Part shown: one piece after another, positions 53,868-62,967 of the stretch | Position numbering within the stretch: the first letter of the stretch is position 1 | Layout of the letters: the number at the start of each line of letters is the position of its first letter | DNA from: Nitrospirota bacterium | Lineage (GTDB): Bacteria; Nitrospirota; UBA9217 | Length of the DNA: 64,000 nucleotides | Direction of reading: 5' to 3' | Assembly (NCBI GenBank): GCA_023229435.1 | Contig: JALNZF010000013.1 | Span: 21,812-85,811 of the forward strand | Notes under the pieces: model-generated | Told to the model about the DNA's origin: nothing | Database searches by the model: none | What the model saw: only the letters and a program-made list of their open reading frames with translations | Made by a program: the position numbers and the translations under genes

Positions 53868-54034
53868 GGGAATAAAATTCTTCTCAAAACGGCATGAAAT
53901 TTTCTCGCAATGGCCGATTAAGCGGGCCACGCTGAGGTGCAGAGTTCGCAGAGAAAAGCTCAACATATATTCCGCGTGAAGACCAAGACTCAAAGATCTT
54001 GATTTACCTCTGCGTCCTCTGTGGTGAAGGGCTT
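53868..54034. repeat. dispersed hairpin repeat, family A, copy 4
   Basis: Starts GGGAATAAAATTCTTCTC and contains AAATTTTCTCGC, GTTCGCAGAGAAAAG and CCTCTGCGTCCTCTG. Fills most of the 340-bp gap before the lon-like gene, including a possible promoter region. Confidence 0.8.
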
Positions 54035-54067
54035 TGATATTACGTTGTACGAAAGAAGGAGGATCCT

Positions 54068-56524
54068 GTGGACATCAAAAACCTGGAAATACCCGCAGCC
54101 GAACTCCGGCACATCTGCGATCCGGCGGAATTTCCGTTTAATACCACTGCCGAGCTCTCGCTCAGGGACGAGGTCATCGGCCAGACTCGGGCGGTGAAGG
54201 CGATCGAGTTCGGCATCTCCATCAAAAATCACGGGTACAATATCTTCGTGTCCGGCGTCCCGGGCACGGGCAGGAACTCCATTGCCAGATCCATCGTCAA
54301 GCGGATCTCCCTGGACCGGCCGGTCCCCGATGACTGGTGCTATGTCAACAACTTCAAGGACCCCGACCGACCGCGGGCGATCAAACTGCCGCCGGGCAAG
54401 GGCCGCGAGTTCAGGCGCGATGTCGAGAAGTTCATCGAGTTCATGCAGAGCGAGATCCCCAAGGTCTTCGAGTCCAAGGAATACGAAGAACAGAAATCGC
54501 GCATCGTGGACGAGGCGGAGAAGGCTAAGGAGGTCCTGTTTGCCGATGCCGGCAGAAGCGCGCTCGAACTGGGGTATCAGTTGACGATCACCCGCACCGG
54601 CATCGTCAAGGTCCCGATGTGGAAGGGCAAGCCGATGACGCCCCAGGAGCTTGAGACCCTCTCACCCGAGCAGCGGCACGAACTTGAGGAACATGAAAAA
54701 AAGGTGGATACCGGGGTCCGCGATTTTCTGTCCAAGGCGCGCCTGCTCGATAAAGAGTCGCGCGAAAAAGTGCATGAGCTCAACCAGCACGTCGCGCATT
54801 TCTCCATGGGGCACCATCTCGATGATCTGAAAGAGCGGTACCGCGTCAATCCCCGCATTCCGGAGTATCTTGTGGAGGTCGAGGAAGATGTCCTGAATAA
54901 TCTGCGCGAGTTCCTGGGCCAGACGCAGGAGCTGCCGTTCCCGATCGAGGGCATGGACAAGGGGAGCTTCCTCGAACACTACAAGGTGAACGTGATCGTG
55001 GACAACGCCGAGACCAAAGGCGGTCCGGTAATTGAAGAAGCCAATCCGACGTACAACAACCTGGTCGGCCGTATCGAGCGCAAGGCGAGGTTCGGCGCGA
55101 TCTACACGAACTTTACCATGATCCGGTCGGGCTCGCTGCTCCAGGCGAACGGCGGCTACCTGATCCTGAACGCGCTCGATGTCCTCCGCAGCCCCTTTTC
55201 CTGGGACGCGCTCAAACGGGTCATCAAGAAGAACGAGGTGAAGGTCGAGGACCTGGCCGAGCTCTACGGCATTTCCACGGGAGGCCTCAAGGCCGAACCC
55301 ATCCCGGTCTCGCTCAAGCTCATCATGCTCGGCAGCCCCTGGCTCTACTACCTCCTCTATTACTATGACGAAGACTTCCGGGACATCTTCAAGGTCAAAT
55401 CCGATTTCGACACCCAAACCGCGAGTTCGACTGATGAAAAGATGCGTTACGCGAACTTTGTCGGCGCCATGGTCAAAAAAGACGGTCTGCTCCCCTTTGA
55501 CCGGATCGCGGTCGCCGGCGTCGTGAACCATGCCGTGCGTCTTGGTGGAAAACAGAACAAGCTCTCGCTCCGTTTCAGCGAACTGTCGGACCTGGTGCGC
55601 GAGTCGTCGTACTGGGCAACACAGGCAGGGAGCGGCGTGGTGACGGGTGAACACGTGGACAAGGCATTGGACGAAAAGGTCTACCGGGCGAATTTGATCG
55701 ATGAGCGCATCCAGGAGCTGTTCGCCGAGGGAACACTGATGGTCGATCTCTCCGGCAACGTGGTCGCGCAGGTGAACGGGCTGTCCGTGTACGATATCGG
55801 AGATTTTTCCTTCGGCAAACCGTCGCGCATCACCAGCCGGGTCTATCTCGGCAAGGCCGGGGTCATCGACATCGAGCGCGAGGCCAAGCTCTCGGGCCGC
55901 ATCTACAACAAGGGGGTGCTCATCCTCTCCGGCTATCTCGGAGGAACCTACGCGCAGGACAAGACGCTCTCAATCTCCGCCACCCTTGCCTTTGAGCAGA
56001 GCTACGGCGAGGTGGAGGGCGACAGCGCCTCTGCCGCGGAGGCTGTCGCGCTCATCTCAGGCATCGCCGAGGTGCCGGTGAAGCAGAACCTTGCCATCAC
56101 CGGCTCGATCAATCAGAAGGGCGAGATCCAGCCCATCGGCGGGGTGAACGAAAAGATCGAAGGGTTCTTTGCCGTATGCAAGAACCGCGGACTCACCGGC
56201 GACCAGGGTGTGATCATTCCGGAGTTGAACAAGAAGAACCTGATGCTCAAGAAGGAAGTGGTGGATGCAGTGAAGGACGGCAAATTCCGGGTCTACGCCG
56301 TCAAGACCGTGAATGAGGCGCTGGAGGTCCTGACCGGACTTCCGGCCGGCGAGCGTCAGGTGGACTGGACCTGGCCGCAGGGATCCATCAACTTCCTGGT
56401 GGACAAACGGCTGAAGGAAATGTCGAAGAAGCTGAAGGCGGACGACAAGGGCGAGGAAAAAAAGGAAAAGAAGGAAGAGAACAACGAGGAGGCGCCGAAG
56501 AAGGGCCCAACGCCGGGAGCGTAG
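54068..56524 (+). CDS. Lon-like protease (AAA_32 type)
   Basis: 818 residues. AAA-type domain with a P-loop GVPGTGRNS (residues 63-71) in which the usual Lys is Arg. A long helical insert follows, then the Lon (S16) protease domain with the catalytic Ser653 in EGDSASAAEA and Lys696 in GGVNEKIEG. A Lys/Glu-rich tail follows. GTG start at 54068 has AAGGAGGATC before it. The Arg P-loop is typical of this branch, but may weaken ATP binding. It would degrade damaged or regulatory proteins. Monocistronic. Confidence 0.92.
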   Translation: MDIKNLEIPAAELRHICDPAEFPFNTTAELSLRDEVIGQTRAVKAIEFGISIKNHGYNIFVSGVPGTGRNSIARSIVKRISLDRPVPDDWCYVNNFKDPDRPRAIKLPPGKGREFRRDVEKFIEFMQSEIPKVFESKEYEEQKSRIVDEAEKAKEVLFADAGRSALELGYQLTITRTGIVKVPMWKGKPMTPQELETLSPEQRHELEEHEKKVDTGVRDFLSKARLLDKESREKVHELNQHVAHFSMGHHLDDLKERYRVNPRIPEYLVEVEEDVLNNLREFLGQTQELPFPIEGMDKGSFLEHYKVNVIVDNAETKGGPVIEEANPTYNNLVGRIERKARFGAIYTNFTMIRSGSLLQANGGYLILNALDVLRSPFSWDALKRVIKKNEVKVEDLAELYGISTGGLKAEPIPVSLKLIMLGSPWLYYLLYYYDEDFRDIFKVKSDFDTQTASSTDEKMRYANFVGAMVKKDGLLPFDRIAVAGVVNHAVRLGGKQNKLSLRFSELSDLVRESSYWATQAGSGVVTGEHVDKALDEKVYRANLIDERIQELFAEGTLMVDLSGNVVAQVNGLSVYDIGDFSFGKPSRITSRVYLGKAGVIDIEREAKLSGRIYNKGVLILSGYLGGTYAQDKTLSISATLAFEQSYGEVEGDSASAAEAVALISGIAEVPVKQNLAITGSINQKGEIQPIGGVNEKIEGFFAVCKNRGLTGDQGVIIPELNKKNLMLKKEVVDAVKDGKFRVYAVKTVNEALEVLTGLPAGERQVDWTWPQGSINFLVDKRLKEMSKKLKADDKGEEKKEKKEENNEEAPKKGPTPGA

Positions 56525-56710
56525 TTCTTGATTGATGAATGTGCCGGTGTGTGTGTTTATTTGATTCAGGTTGTGCAGAAGAATGTAAACATCTACGAGT
56601 TCAGGAAGGAGTTTTTAGGGTTCCTTTAGGGGCCTTTTAATATGGATTGTAAATTTCACATGAAAAGGATATAGGGGACATCCTATAGTCCCCCCATGTT
56701 TCTGCTCTCG

Positions 56711-56959
56711 CTATGTCCATTTTTTGTTCTTTATTAAAAACAACATGAGATCTTTCATTCTAACTGTTTTTAAAAGTTCACATCCAACTTGATCGCAAAT
56801 AGCGGGAATATCGTTAAGCATGGACTCCTTGTCAGAGACAACCAGTGCGATGTCGTTTTCTTTCATGGTTTTGAGTTTCCCGACGACCGCCAGGATAGGG
56901 GGGAGTCAGCATAAACCCCTTATGTCAATTACCGTACTTTCTTCAATCATCTGATTCAT
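56711..56959 (-). CDS. TusA/SirA-like protein with in-frame TGA (probable selenoprotein)
   Basis: An 82-residue reading frame, interrupted only by TGA at codon 18 (56908-56906). Read through, it aligns over its length with TusA: VIDIRGLC-U-LPPIL in place of LGLRCPEP, then VVSDKESMLNDIPAICDQVG and CELL, FLIKNK at the end. The TGA falls on the catalytic Cys of TusA (Cys19 in E. coli). Downstream of it lies a 6-bp hairpin (CCUGGC/GUCGGG) with loop GGUC, the bacterial SECIS pattern. AAAGGGGCG is before the ATG. The Pro after the Cys is Leu, and the previous residue is Cys, making a Cys-Sec pair. Alternative: a decayed tusA with a nonsense mutation. Confidence 0.72.
56879..56895 (-). promoter_or_regulatory. 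candidate SECIS hairpin
   Basis: Minus strand, starting 10-11 bases after the TGA: stem CCTGGC / GTCGGG (two G-U pairs, plus one outer T-A) and tetraloop GGTC. The spacing of 17 bases from TGA to the loop is near that in E. coli fdhF. It lies inside the coding frame. Confidence 0.65.
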
Positions 56960-57062
56960 TTGACGCCCCTTTGCTGTTTCCGAATGGACTGATACTTACA
57001 GGGGACACACCGGGGGACATTGTTGCACGCGCTACGCAACACTTTCCTAGATGCTCTCCGCA

Positions 57063-57931
57063 TTAATTCATTTCAACTTTCTGAAACACGGCCCCTCCCC
57101 GCCCGTCTCTCGTGATGACCATGATCACAACGCCTCGATCCGCGGGTTTTGATCCGGGAGGGGCCCATAAATTCTCGGTACTCCCGATCGTTCTGCTGTA
57201 ATCGAACTCCCCGTCGGAAACGAACCAGGTATTGAGCATTTCCTCGGTGCGCGTCACGAAACTCCCGTCGCGTTGCATGTCCTGGTAGGCCTCTGAGGAA
57301 CTCTCCGCCGAAACGACACGAAAATTCGCGTCTGAGGTCGGCATCGGGATCGTGTCGGGAACAGGACTGCCGTTGAGATCTACTGACGCGATCGATGGAT
57401 TCTGGTTCTTCTGCGGTTTCGCAGTGGTCGACACGAAGACCCTCAGAAAGGAGTTGATGGCCGGACCGTTTGGGACGCTGATATTATACTGCACAAGGTA
57501 GATCACTCCGTTGTACTGGTCCACAATGCTTCTATTCAAAAATATGGTATTCGCATCCGGCATGGTCAGGGAGAACTGCGTAACCGGACCGGTATACGTC
57601 CGGCTTGCGCCTGCGGGGATCGTAGCGGTTCCGGTCTGAATACTTGTGGGATCGGGATTTGGGCACTCCGGGCTGCCCCGTTGCCCACGCCCGGATCGAT
57701 GCACGCCTGGACCGCATAATTGATCGTCCGGCCATTGCCGTTGAGATCGCTCAGGACCGGTGTGAACGTTACTGTGTCTCCGGGATTGGCCTCGGGAGCG
57801 CTCGCGACGACCGTCAAGATGCGCAGTTCGCCGAGTGCCTGGTATTTCGGCATGTTGTCTTCATTGCCGCACTGCGTCGTCACAAAAGCCACGATAAGCG
57901 CAAGTAGAAATCGTGTTGCAACTATCTTCAT
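57063..57931 (-). pseudogene. lipoprotein gene split by a frameshift
   Basis: The first frame (57566-57931) encodes a signal peptide with lipobox TTQC and an immunoglobulin-like start (NPGDTVTFTPVLSDLNGNG). A different frame (57063 to about 57704) continues with the matching second half (SRTYTGPVTQFSLTMPDANT ... VEMN). The switch is required in the overlap near 57670-57700, in a G/C-rich run (AACGGGGCAGCCCGG). A single-base error in the assembly would give the same picture as a real mutation. Two large halves kept open suggest a recent change. Full length would be about 290 residues. Confidence 0.7.
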
Positions 57932-57987
57932 ATCGGAACTCCCTGTATGGATCAACGTAAAGTCAAAAGTTTCTTAGAATTTCTTAT

Positions 57988-58045
57988 CGTCATTCCCGCC
58001 CCTGCTTGACTCTTGCTGGGGCAGGCTTCAGCGGGAATCCAGGAA
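57988..58045. repeat. inverted repeat at the GIY-YIG gene end
   Basis: GTCATTCCCGC ... GCGGGAATCCAGG arms, with an inner CCTGC/GCAGG pair. Overlaps the C-terminal codons of the GIY-YIG gene; a related hairpin is at 58371-58400. Confidence 0.75.
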
Positions 58046-58334
58046 TATTCACTAACTCGTCATACAAATCCTTCCATTCCGGATTACTTTGCTCGATCAA
58101 GTCCAGCTTCCATTGTCGGTTCCATTTCTTTATCTGCTTCTCGCGGGGAATGGCTGTTTCCGCAGCTCCATGCACCTCATACCAAACCAAACGATGAACG
58201 TCGTATTTCTTTGTAAAACCGTCTGCAAAATTGTTTCTGTGTTCGTAAACTCGTTTAATTAAGTTAGATGTCACGCCCGTATAGAGTGTGCCGTTTCGTT
58301 TGCTACACAGAACATAAACAAAGAATTGTTTCAT
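57990..58334 (-). CDS. GIY-YIG endonuclease-like protein
   Basis: A 114-residue single-domain GIY-YIG protein. Start MKQFFVYVLCSKRNGTLYTG has the GIY-YIG equivalents VYVL and LYTG; then TSNLIKRVYEHRNN (Arg) and AIPREKQIKKWNRQWK. The family is common in bacteria and is often found beside small repeats. The last ~20 residues (NIPGFPLKPAPARVKQ...) are encoded by the hairpin repeat, so the C-terminus is repeat-derived. An ATG four codons upstream is possible. Confidence 0.9.
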   Translation of the reverse strand: MKQFFVYVLCSKRNGTLYTGVTSNLIKRVYEHRNNFADGFTKKYDVHRLVWYEVHGAAETAIPREKQIKKWNRQWKLDLIEQSNPEWKDLYDELVNIPGFPLKPAPARVKQGRE

Positions 58335-58370
58335 GATCATTACCATGTGGCAAGCTTGTTGTTCAAAAAT

Positions 58371-58400
58371 CCTGGATTCCCGCCTTCGCGGGAATGACGT
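58371..58400. repeat. hairpin ATTCCCGC-CTTC-GCGGGAAT upstream of the GIY-YIG gene
   Basis: Perfect 8-bp stem with 4-base loop (58376-58395) flanked by CCTGG and GACG. Matches, in inverse arrangement, the arms of the 57988-58045 element on the other side of the gene. Confidence 0.8.
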
Positions 58401-58465
58401 TTCGCGGGAGACACTCTTTCATTAATGCCCCCATGCTTTTCATAGAACTTTTAACACTACCCGAA

Positions 58466-60886
58466 TCAAAACTCCAGCTTTATCCCGAGCGTCGGATAAA
58501 TCGGCAGCCCCGTGATCTTTTCCGACTGCTGATAGTCATACGAATACCGGATCTCCTGAGGGTTTTGTTGGTTCGTAATATTTTGAATGTCGAGGTAACC
58601 GGTCATGATCCGCCGGTCATACACCCATTTCTTGTCGAAGCGCAGATCAGCCTGGAAAAAAGCGCCCATGCGCGCGGAATAGATATCTCCCCGGGCCGGA
58701 ACGTAGAGATCGCTGTTGACGTCGTAGGCGGCGCCGATAATGGGCGTATAGGGATTGCCTGTTGTGTAGCGCACGCGGGCCGAGACCATCCAGTTCCGGC
58801 CAAGCTCCCTTTCGGCTACCGCCGTGAGCAAATGGGTCTGGTCATATTGAGAAATGGTTTCCGGCGTCAGCGCGTCTCCCCGCCTGCTTCGGGAAAGCGT
58901 GTAAGCGATCCAGCCCTGCCATTGTGAAGATTTATACTTCCCCATGAACTCCAGACCGTAGATGTGACCGTATCCGGAGTTGTCGTAATACTGCGGCCGC
59001 GACGGGCTTACCATGGCTGTCGTGCGCGCCACGAGATCGTAAACATGCTTGTAGAAAAAATCGTTCGAAAGGGACCAGCCGCTCGCCGATCCTTCACGGA
59101 AATCTTTTTCGAATCCGGCCGTATAGTGCACAGCCCGCTGTGACGTGAGGTCGGGATTTCCGTAGGTCTTGTCGAGGGTCTGTACCGCCGGGGCCTGATT
59201 ATAGAGGCCGGACGCGGCCCGCAGCGTCAGGCCATGGTCGAGGGCGTAACGAATGCCGACACGCGGTTCCGGCAGGACCTCGTCCGTCAGGTTAAACCAG
59301 CTTACCCGCACGCCGGGAATGAAGCTCCATCGTGAATCCTGTTGATGAAAAACGTTCCTCCAATACAGTCCGGCAACGTCGGACTCATATCTTTTGGAGA
59401 CCACGGCGACATCGCCCGATCCGATGGGACTTGAGATGCCTCCCTGGCTGTAAACGATCGGCAGCTGATACTTGACGGTTGTCCGGTTATACAGAAAATC
59501 CGCGCCCAGATAGCTTTTCCAGGAACTGCCCAGCTGGTTCTCGATCTCCGCCCTGCCGGAAAGCGCCGTCTGATCGTTATGAACATAATAGTCCCCCAGA
59601 TCGAAAAGCACCCAGTCCTTGCCCATGCCGAGACTGATCCGGCCGATCGCATCAGGGCTGAAGCGGTGCGTCCACTCGGGAATGACGCGGAAGAACTTCG
59701 TATCGAGCTTGAAATTCCCCCGGATGGCGGGGTCCTGGTCCACGGGCTGCTTCAGCAGAAACGCGAAGGTGTCCTGCGACCCGATCGTGACGAGCTTGAA
59801 CGTATCCTCCGTCGACACCTGGTTCTTGTATTCAAAAAGGATATCCCTGAACTCCGGGACTGCCGTTAAATTAAAATTCTTGTTATCGTTGCCGACGACT
59901 GCGCCCAGCACATAACCGATATAGCTTTGTCTCATCCCGAACAGATAGGACGAATGATCATTGATCGGCCCCTCCACCATCCCGCCGGCATTCATGGTGT
60001 CGGCATACACAAAGCCGTGGGTACGGTCTGTTTGCGGGTCCTTCACCGTCAGATTCACGAGCCCGGCGATGGTCTGGCCGAACTCGGGCCCGAAGCCCGC
60101 GGAAAGATAATCAACGTGGTCCACGGCTTCCGACATGACGACCGAGGAGAGCCCGCCGAAATGAAAGATGATCGGAATGGGCTGATTGTCCAGGTTATAG
60201 CGCGTATCGTTCGGCGAGGAACCTTCGATGATGATCTGGGAACTGAACGCCCCCGGACGGTTCACGCCCGGAAGGTTCTGGACAGCCTTGATCGGATCGC
60301 CGCCCGCGCCCGGCACCGTGGCAAATTGCGCCTGATCGAGTGACCTGGTCTTATCATCCCTTTTTTCGGTTTCCCCATATACCGTCGTTTCATAGGTCAG
60401 GTAGGTCTTCTTCTCGAGATATAAAAGGCGGGGCTTGCCGGGCGTTCCGGCCTGCTGTTCATCTTCAAGCTCCAGGCGATTATACCCCGATATTGATATC
60501 ACCCATTTCATTCTGCCTTCGGGGACATCGATTGAAAATTTACCTGCCCTGTCGGTGATGACTTTGATCGGTGCGTCGGGATATGACGCCGGGAAACAGA
60601 AGACGTTGACCGAAGGTAGCGGACGTTTTGTCCCGCGTTCCAGGAGGGAACCGGTGATCGTAACCGTTTGGGTCGGCGTTGAGCTGATCGTTGAACTGAG
60701 GGATGAGCTTAGTGTTGTGCTCAGCGTTGAGCTCAGTTCGGATACGGGCGTTGGGAGCGGAGTTTCTTCAGCTGCACCATCCGTCTGAGCAAGACAGACA
60801 GCAAGAAGGGCAAGACCCAGCATTCCGATGATGCGCGATATGAGAAGGTGAACCATACGATTGTTTCGACGCAAGGACTGGTCCAT
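58466..60886 (-). CDS. TonB-dependent outer-membrane receptor
   Basis: 806 residues. Signal sequence (about 17-38), then a Ser/Thr-rich stretch with repeated LSST/LSSS units, a carboxypeptidase-regulatory-like domain (TVTITGSLLERGTKRPLPSV), a plug (IKAVQNLPGVNRPGAFSSQI, then EGSSPNDTRYNLDNQPIP), and a beta-barrel ending LPIYPTLGIKLEF. It imports an unknown ligand using energy from the TonB system encoded just upstream. GGAG precedes ATG 60886. Confidence 0.93.
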   Translation of the reverse strand: MDQSLRRNNRMVHLLISRIIGMLGLALLAVCLAQTDGAAEETPLPTPVSELSSTLSTTLSSSLSSTISSTPTQTVTITGSLLERGTKRPLPSVNVFCFPASYPDAPIKVITDRAGKFSIDVPEGRMKWVISISGYNRLELEDEQQAGTPGKPRLLYLEKKTYLTYETTVYGETEKRDDKTRSLDQAQFATVPGAGGDPIKAVQNLPGVNRPGAFSSQIIIEGSSPNDTRYNLDNQPIPIIFHFGGLSSVVMSEAVDHVDYLSAGFGPEFGQTIAGLVNLTVKDPQTDRTHGFVYADTMNAGGMVEGPINDHSSYLFGMRQSYIGYVLGAVVGNDNKNFNLTAVPEFRDILFEYKNQVSTEDTFKLVTIGSQDTFAFLLKQPVDQDPAIRGNFKLDTKFFRVIPEWTHRFSPDAIGRISLGMGKDWVLFDLGDYYVHNDQTALSGRAEIENQLGSSWKSYLGADFLYNRTTVKYQLPIVYSQGGISSPIGSGDVAVVSKRYESDVAGLYWRNVFHQQDSRWSFIPGVRVSWFNLTDEVLPEPRVGIRYALDHGLTLRAASGLYNQAPAVQTLDKTYGNPDLTSQRAVHYTAGFEKDFREGSASGWSLSNDFFYKHVYDLVARTTAMVSPSRPQYYDNSGYGHIYGLEFMGKYKSSQWQGWIAYTLSRSRRGDALTPETISQYDQTHLLTAVAERELGRNWMVSARVRYTTGNPYTPIIGAAYDVNSDLYVPARGDIYSARMGAFFQADLRFDKKWVYDRRIMTGYLDIQNITNQQNPQEIRYSYDYQQSEKITGLPIYPTLGIKLEF

Positions 60887-60901
60887 TGATATCTGCTCCT
60901 G

Positions 60902-61549
60902 TTATCGCTCCAGGACGAATCGATAGGTGTACCGGATGCGAACGGCCACCGGCTTCTGCTGGATCATTGCCGGCGTGAACTGAAAACCCCTTGCCGCCGC
61001 CATTGCCGCCGTGTTCAGTTCAGTATGAGGGCCCCCGATAAGGGTCACCTCACGGACCTTTCCCGACTCGTCGATCAGCAGGTCCATGATGACGGCGCCC
61101 TGAATCCCCTGTTTTCTTGATACCGGAGGGTAAAGGACCCGCACTTCAGCCTTCAAGACAGGCATGCTCGTGACCAGGTAATCTTCCGAAGGGACGGGAA
61201 GCAGATCAGCATCGCCGGGTTTCAATATCTCCTCGTCAGGGGCCTTGGCCACGGTATTCCCGGCTTTTACGTCTACCCCCTGCTCGGACGTGACCGATCG
61301 GGGGCTGATGCCGAAGACTTCACGGCCCTGCGATTTCCGCGGCTGGACCTTCGGCTCGATCACGCGGATCGGCAGCTGGGCGACCTTCGGCGCCTCCAGT
61401 ATCTGGATGTCCACCTCTACCGGTTTCCGATGCTGGCCGACAAGAAGCATGGCCGCGATCGAGAAGAGCAGGATGCCGTGGAGTGCGGACGATATCACCC
61501 ATGGATCGTCCAGGGCAATGGCGTTATTGTTTTTCGATCTGTATTGCAA
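60902..61549 (-). CDS. tonB: TonB energy transducer
   Basis: 215 residues. N-terminal membrane helix (about 18-38), a short Pro-poor linker, and the TonB C-terminal domain (SRKQGIQGAVIMDLLIDESG, GPHTELNTAAMAAARGFQF). It overlaps the exbD 3' end by 26 bp and starts with TTG, so the exact start is uncertain. Passes proton-motive energy to the receptor encoded just downstream. Confidence 0.92.
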   Translation of the reverse strand: MQYRSKNNNAIALDDPWVISSALHGILLFSIAAMLLVGQHRKPVEVDIQILEAPKVAQLPIRVIEPKVQPRKSQGREVFGISPRSVTSEQGVDVKAGNTVAKAPDEEILKPGDADLLPVPSEDYLVTSMPVLKAEVRVLYPPVSRKQGIQGAVIMDLLIDESGKVREVTLIGGPHTELNTAAMAAARGFQFTPAMIQQKPVAVRIRYTYRFVLER

Positions 61550-61943
61550 AGCGGTTCATTCCTGCTGATTTAATGAGATCGATCGCCCGGACAACATCAG
61601 CGTGTCTCGCGTCCCCATCGGCGCTGATGAGGGCCTGGGTCTCGGGGTCCTTTGCCAGCGCCTCTTTGACGCGGGCAGAAATCGTTTCCGGAGATGCAAG
61701 AACACCGTTCAGCAGGATCTGTCCCTGCCGGGTGACCGCCACTCCCATCTTTGAAATAAGTTTTTTGTCCGAACTCGATGCCTTGGGAAGATGGATGCCG
61801 ATGCTGTCCTGCATCAGCATGGGCGCGGTGACCATGAAGATGACCAGCAGCACCAGCACGACATCGACGAAGGGGGTCACATTGATGGCGGATATGGGCC
61901 CGCTGTCGTCTTCGGAGCCTGATGGATAAAGATCGGATGCCAT
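61524..61943 (-). CDS. exbD: ExbD/TolR-type protein
   Basis: 139 residues. One N-terminal helix with the conserved Asp in NVTPFVDVVLVLLVIFMVTA (Asp25-Asp27 region) and a periplasmic domain (IGIHLPKASSSDKK, AGMNRFAIQIEKQ). A longer open frame extends upstream, but the ATG at 61943 with AGGGAGG before it gives the standard start. Forms the proton channel with ExbB. Confidence 0.94.
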   Translation of the reverse strand: MASDLYPSGSEDDSGPISAINVTPFVDVVLVLLVIFMVTAPMLMQDSIGIHLPKASSSDKKLISKMGVAVTRQGQILLNGVLASPETISARVKEALAKDPETQALISADGDARHADVVRAIDLIKSAGMNRFAIQIEKQ

Positions 61944-61945
61944 GA

Positions 61946-62569
61946 TCACTGACCTCCCTGTATTTTGGAAAGATAGAGATCTTTGAGCGCCTCGGACTTG
62001 ACGATAATGCTCTTCAATTTTTTTGAAAAAACGTTGAACGCCACAACGGCGGGGATGGCCACGAACAACCCGAATGCCGTCGCGATCAGGGCCTCGGAGA
62101 TGCCGGCCATGATATCGGCCGCGTCGGTCCGGTGCGCGCCCAGCGCGCCGAAGGACTGGATGACCCCGAGCACGGTGCCGAAGAGTCCGATAAAGGGCGC
62201 ATTCGATCCCAGCGTTGCCAGGATCGTGAGCCCCTCCTCGAGACGGCTGCGCTCGAGGCTGAGATAGCTTTTTACCGCCCGGTCGACCTGGGACGTGTCG
62301 TTCGGGGTTGTCTGCAAGATCACCCGCGCAGTACCGGCATGCAGCGTGTCGCCGTGCGACGCCCATTCCCTAAACGGAGCCCATTGGTGCGTTTCGATCA
62401 ATTGGGAGGCCCGATCCAAGTCATTATTTCCGCCCTTGGACGTCCCGTCCGCCTTTTGCAGTAAGCGGAAACAGCGGAGCATGGTCGCCACGGACCAGAT
62501 CGACAGAATGAACAGCAACAGAAGAATGGCGCGTGAAACCCATTGTACGGCAACGATCCAGACAGGCAT
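61946..62569 (-). CDS. exbB: ExbB/TolQ-type proton channel
   Basis: 207 residues with three membrane helices. Signature LGSNAPFIGLFGTVLGVIQSF and ISEALIATAFGLFVAIPAVV. First gene of the exbB-exbD-tonB-receptor operon. The ATG at 62569 is preferred to an in-frame TTG two codons before; GAGG lies 9 bases upstream. Confidence 0.95.
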   Translation of the reverse strand: MPVWIVAVQWVSRAILLLLFILSIWSVATMLRCFRLLQKADGTSKGGNNDLDRASQLIETHQWAPFREWASHGDTLHAGTARVILQTTPNDTSQVDRAVKSYLSLERSRLEEGLTILATLGSNAPFIGLFGTVLGVIQSFGALGAHRTDAADIMAGISEALIATAFGLFVAIPAVVAFNVFSKKLKSIIVKSEALKDLYLSKIQGGQ

Positions 62570-62868
62570 GACCAATACCTCTTTCTCACGTTAGTATCTT
62601 TGATAGTGTAACTGTATCATTTATTTGGTTGTGAAATCAACCGAAATAGAAGTTTTTTCTTTTTGTTAGTGTTCGCCAAGAGGGACCGACTTCAGTAAGA
62701 TTGCTCCAGAGCAACTAGCTCGGATCGAATACTGTTTAACCGTATCCCGAGAAAGTATCGCGGTTATATAACCACCATTGGAGGTTGCGGCATTAAGCGT
62801 TGCACTTCGAGAATGAACTCGCGTTGTACTGTGTTTTCAACAAAAACACGAAAGGGACAAAATAACTG

Positions 62869-62897
62869 TTGACATTCCGGCACAGAAGGGGCATTAT
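62869..62897 (+). promoter_or_regulatory. sigma-70 promoter for the cold-shock gene
   Basis: TTGACA (62869-62874), a 17-bp spacer, CATTAT (62892-62897). Gives a leader of about 110 bases. Confidence 0.7.
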
Positions 62898-62932
62898 CCT
62901 GACAAGAAGTTCCGGATGTTCTTGTAGGGAAA

Positions 62933-62967
62933 CCGCAAAGACAGATAGACTTTGCGGCATTTTTTTT
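62933..62967 (+). terminator. attenuator-like hairpin in the cold-shock leader
   Basis: Stem CCGCAAAG / CTTTGCGG (62933-62940 and 62950-62957), then CA and eight T residues. It is a complete intrinsic terminator inside the leader, before the gene start, so it could reduce expression at normal temperature and be bypassed under cold. Confidence 0.65.
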
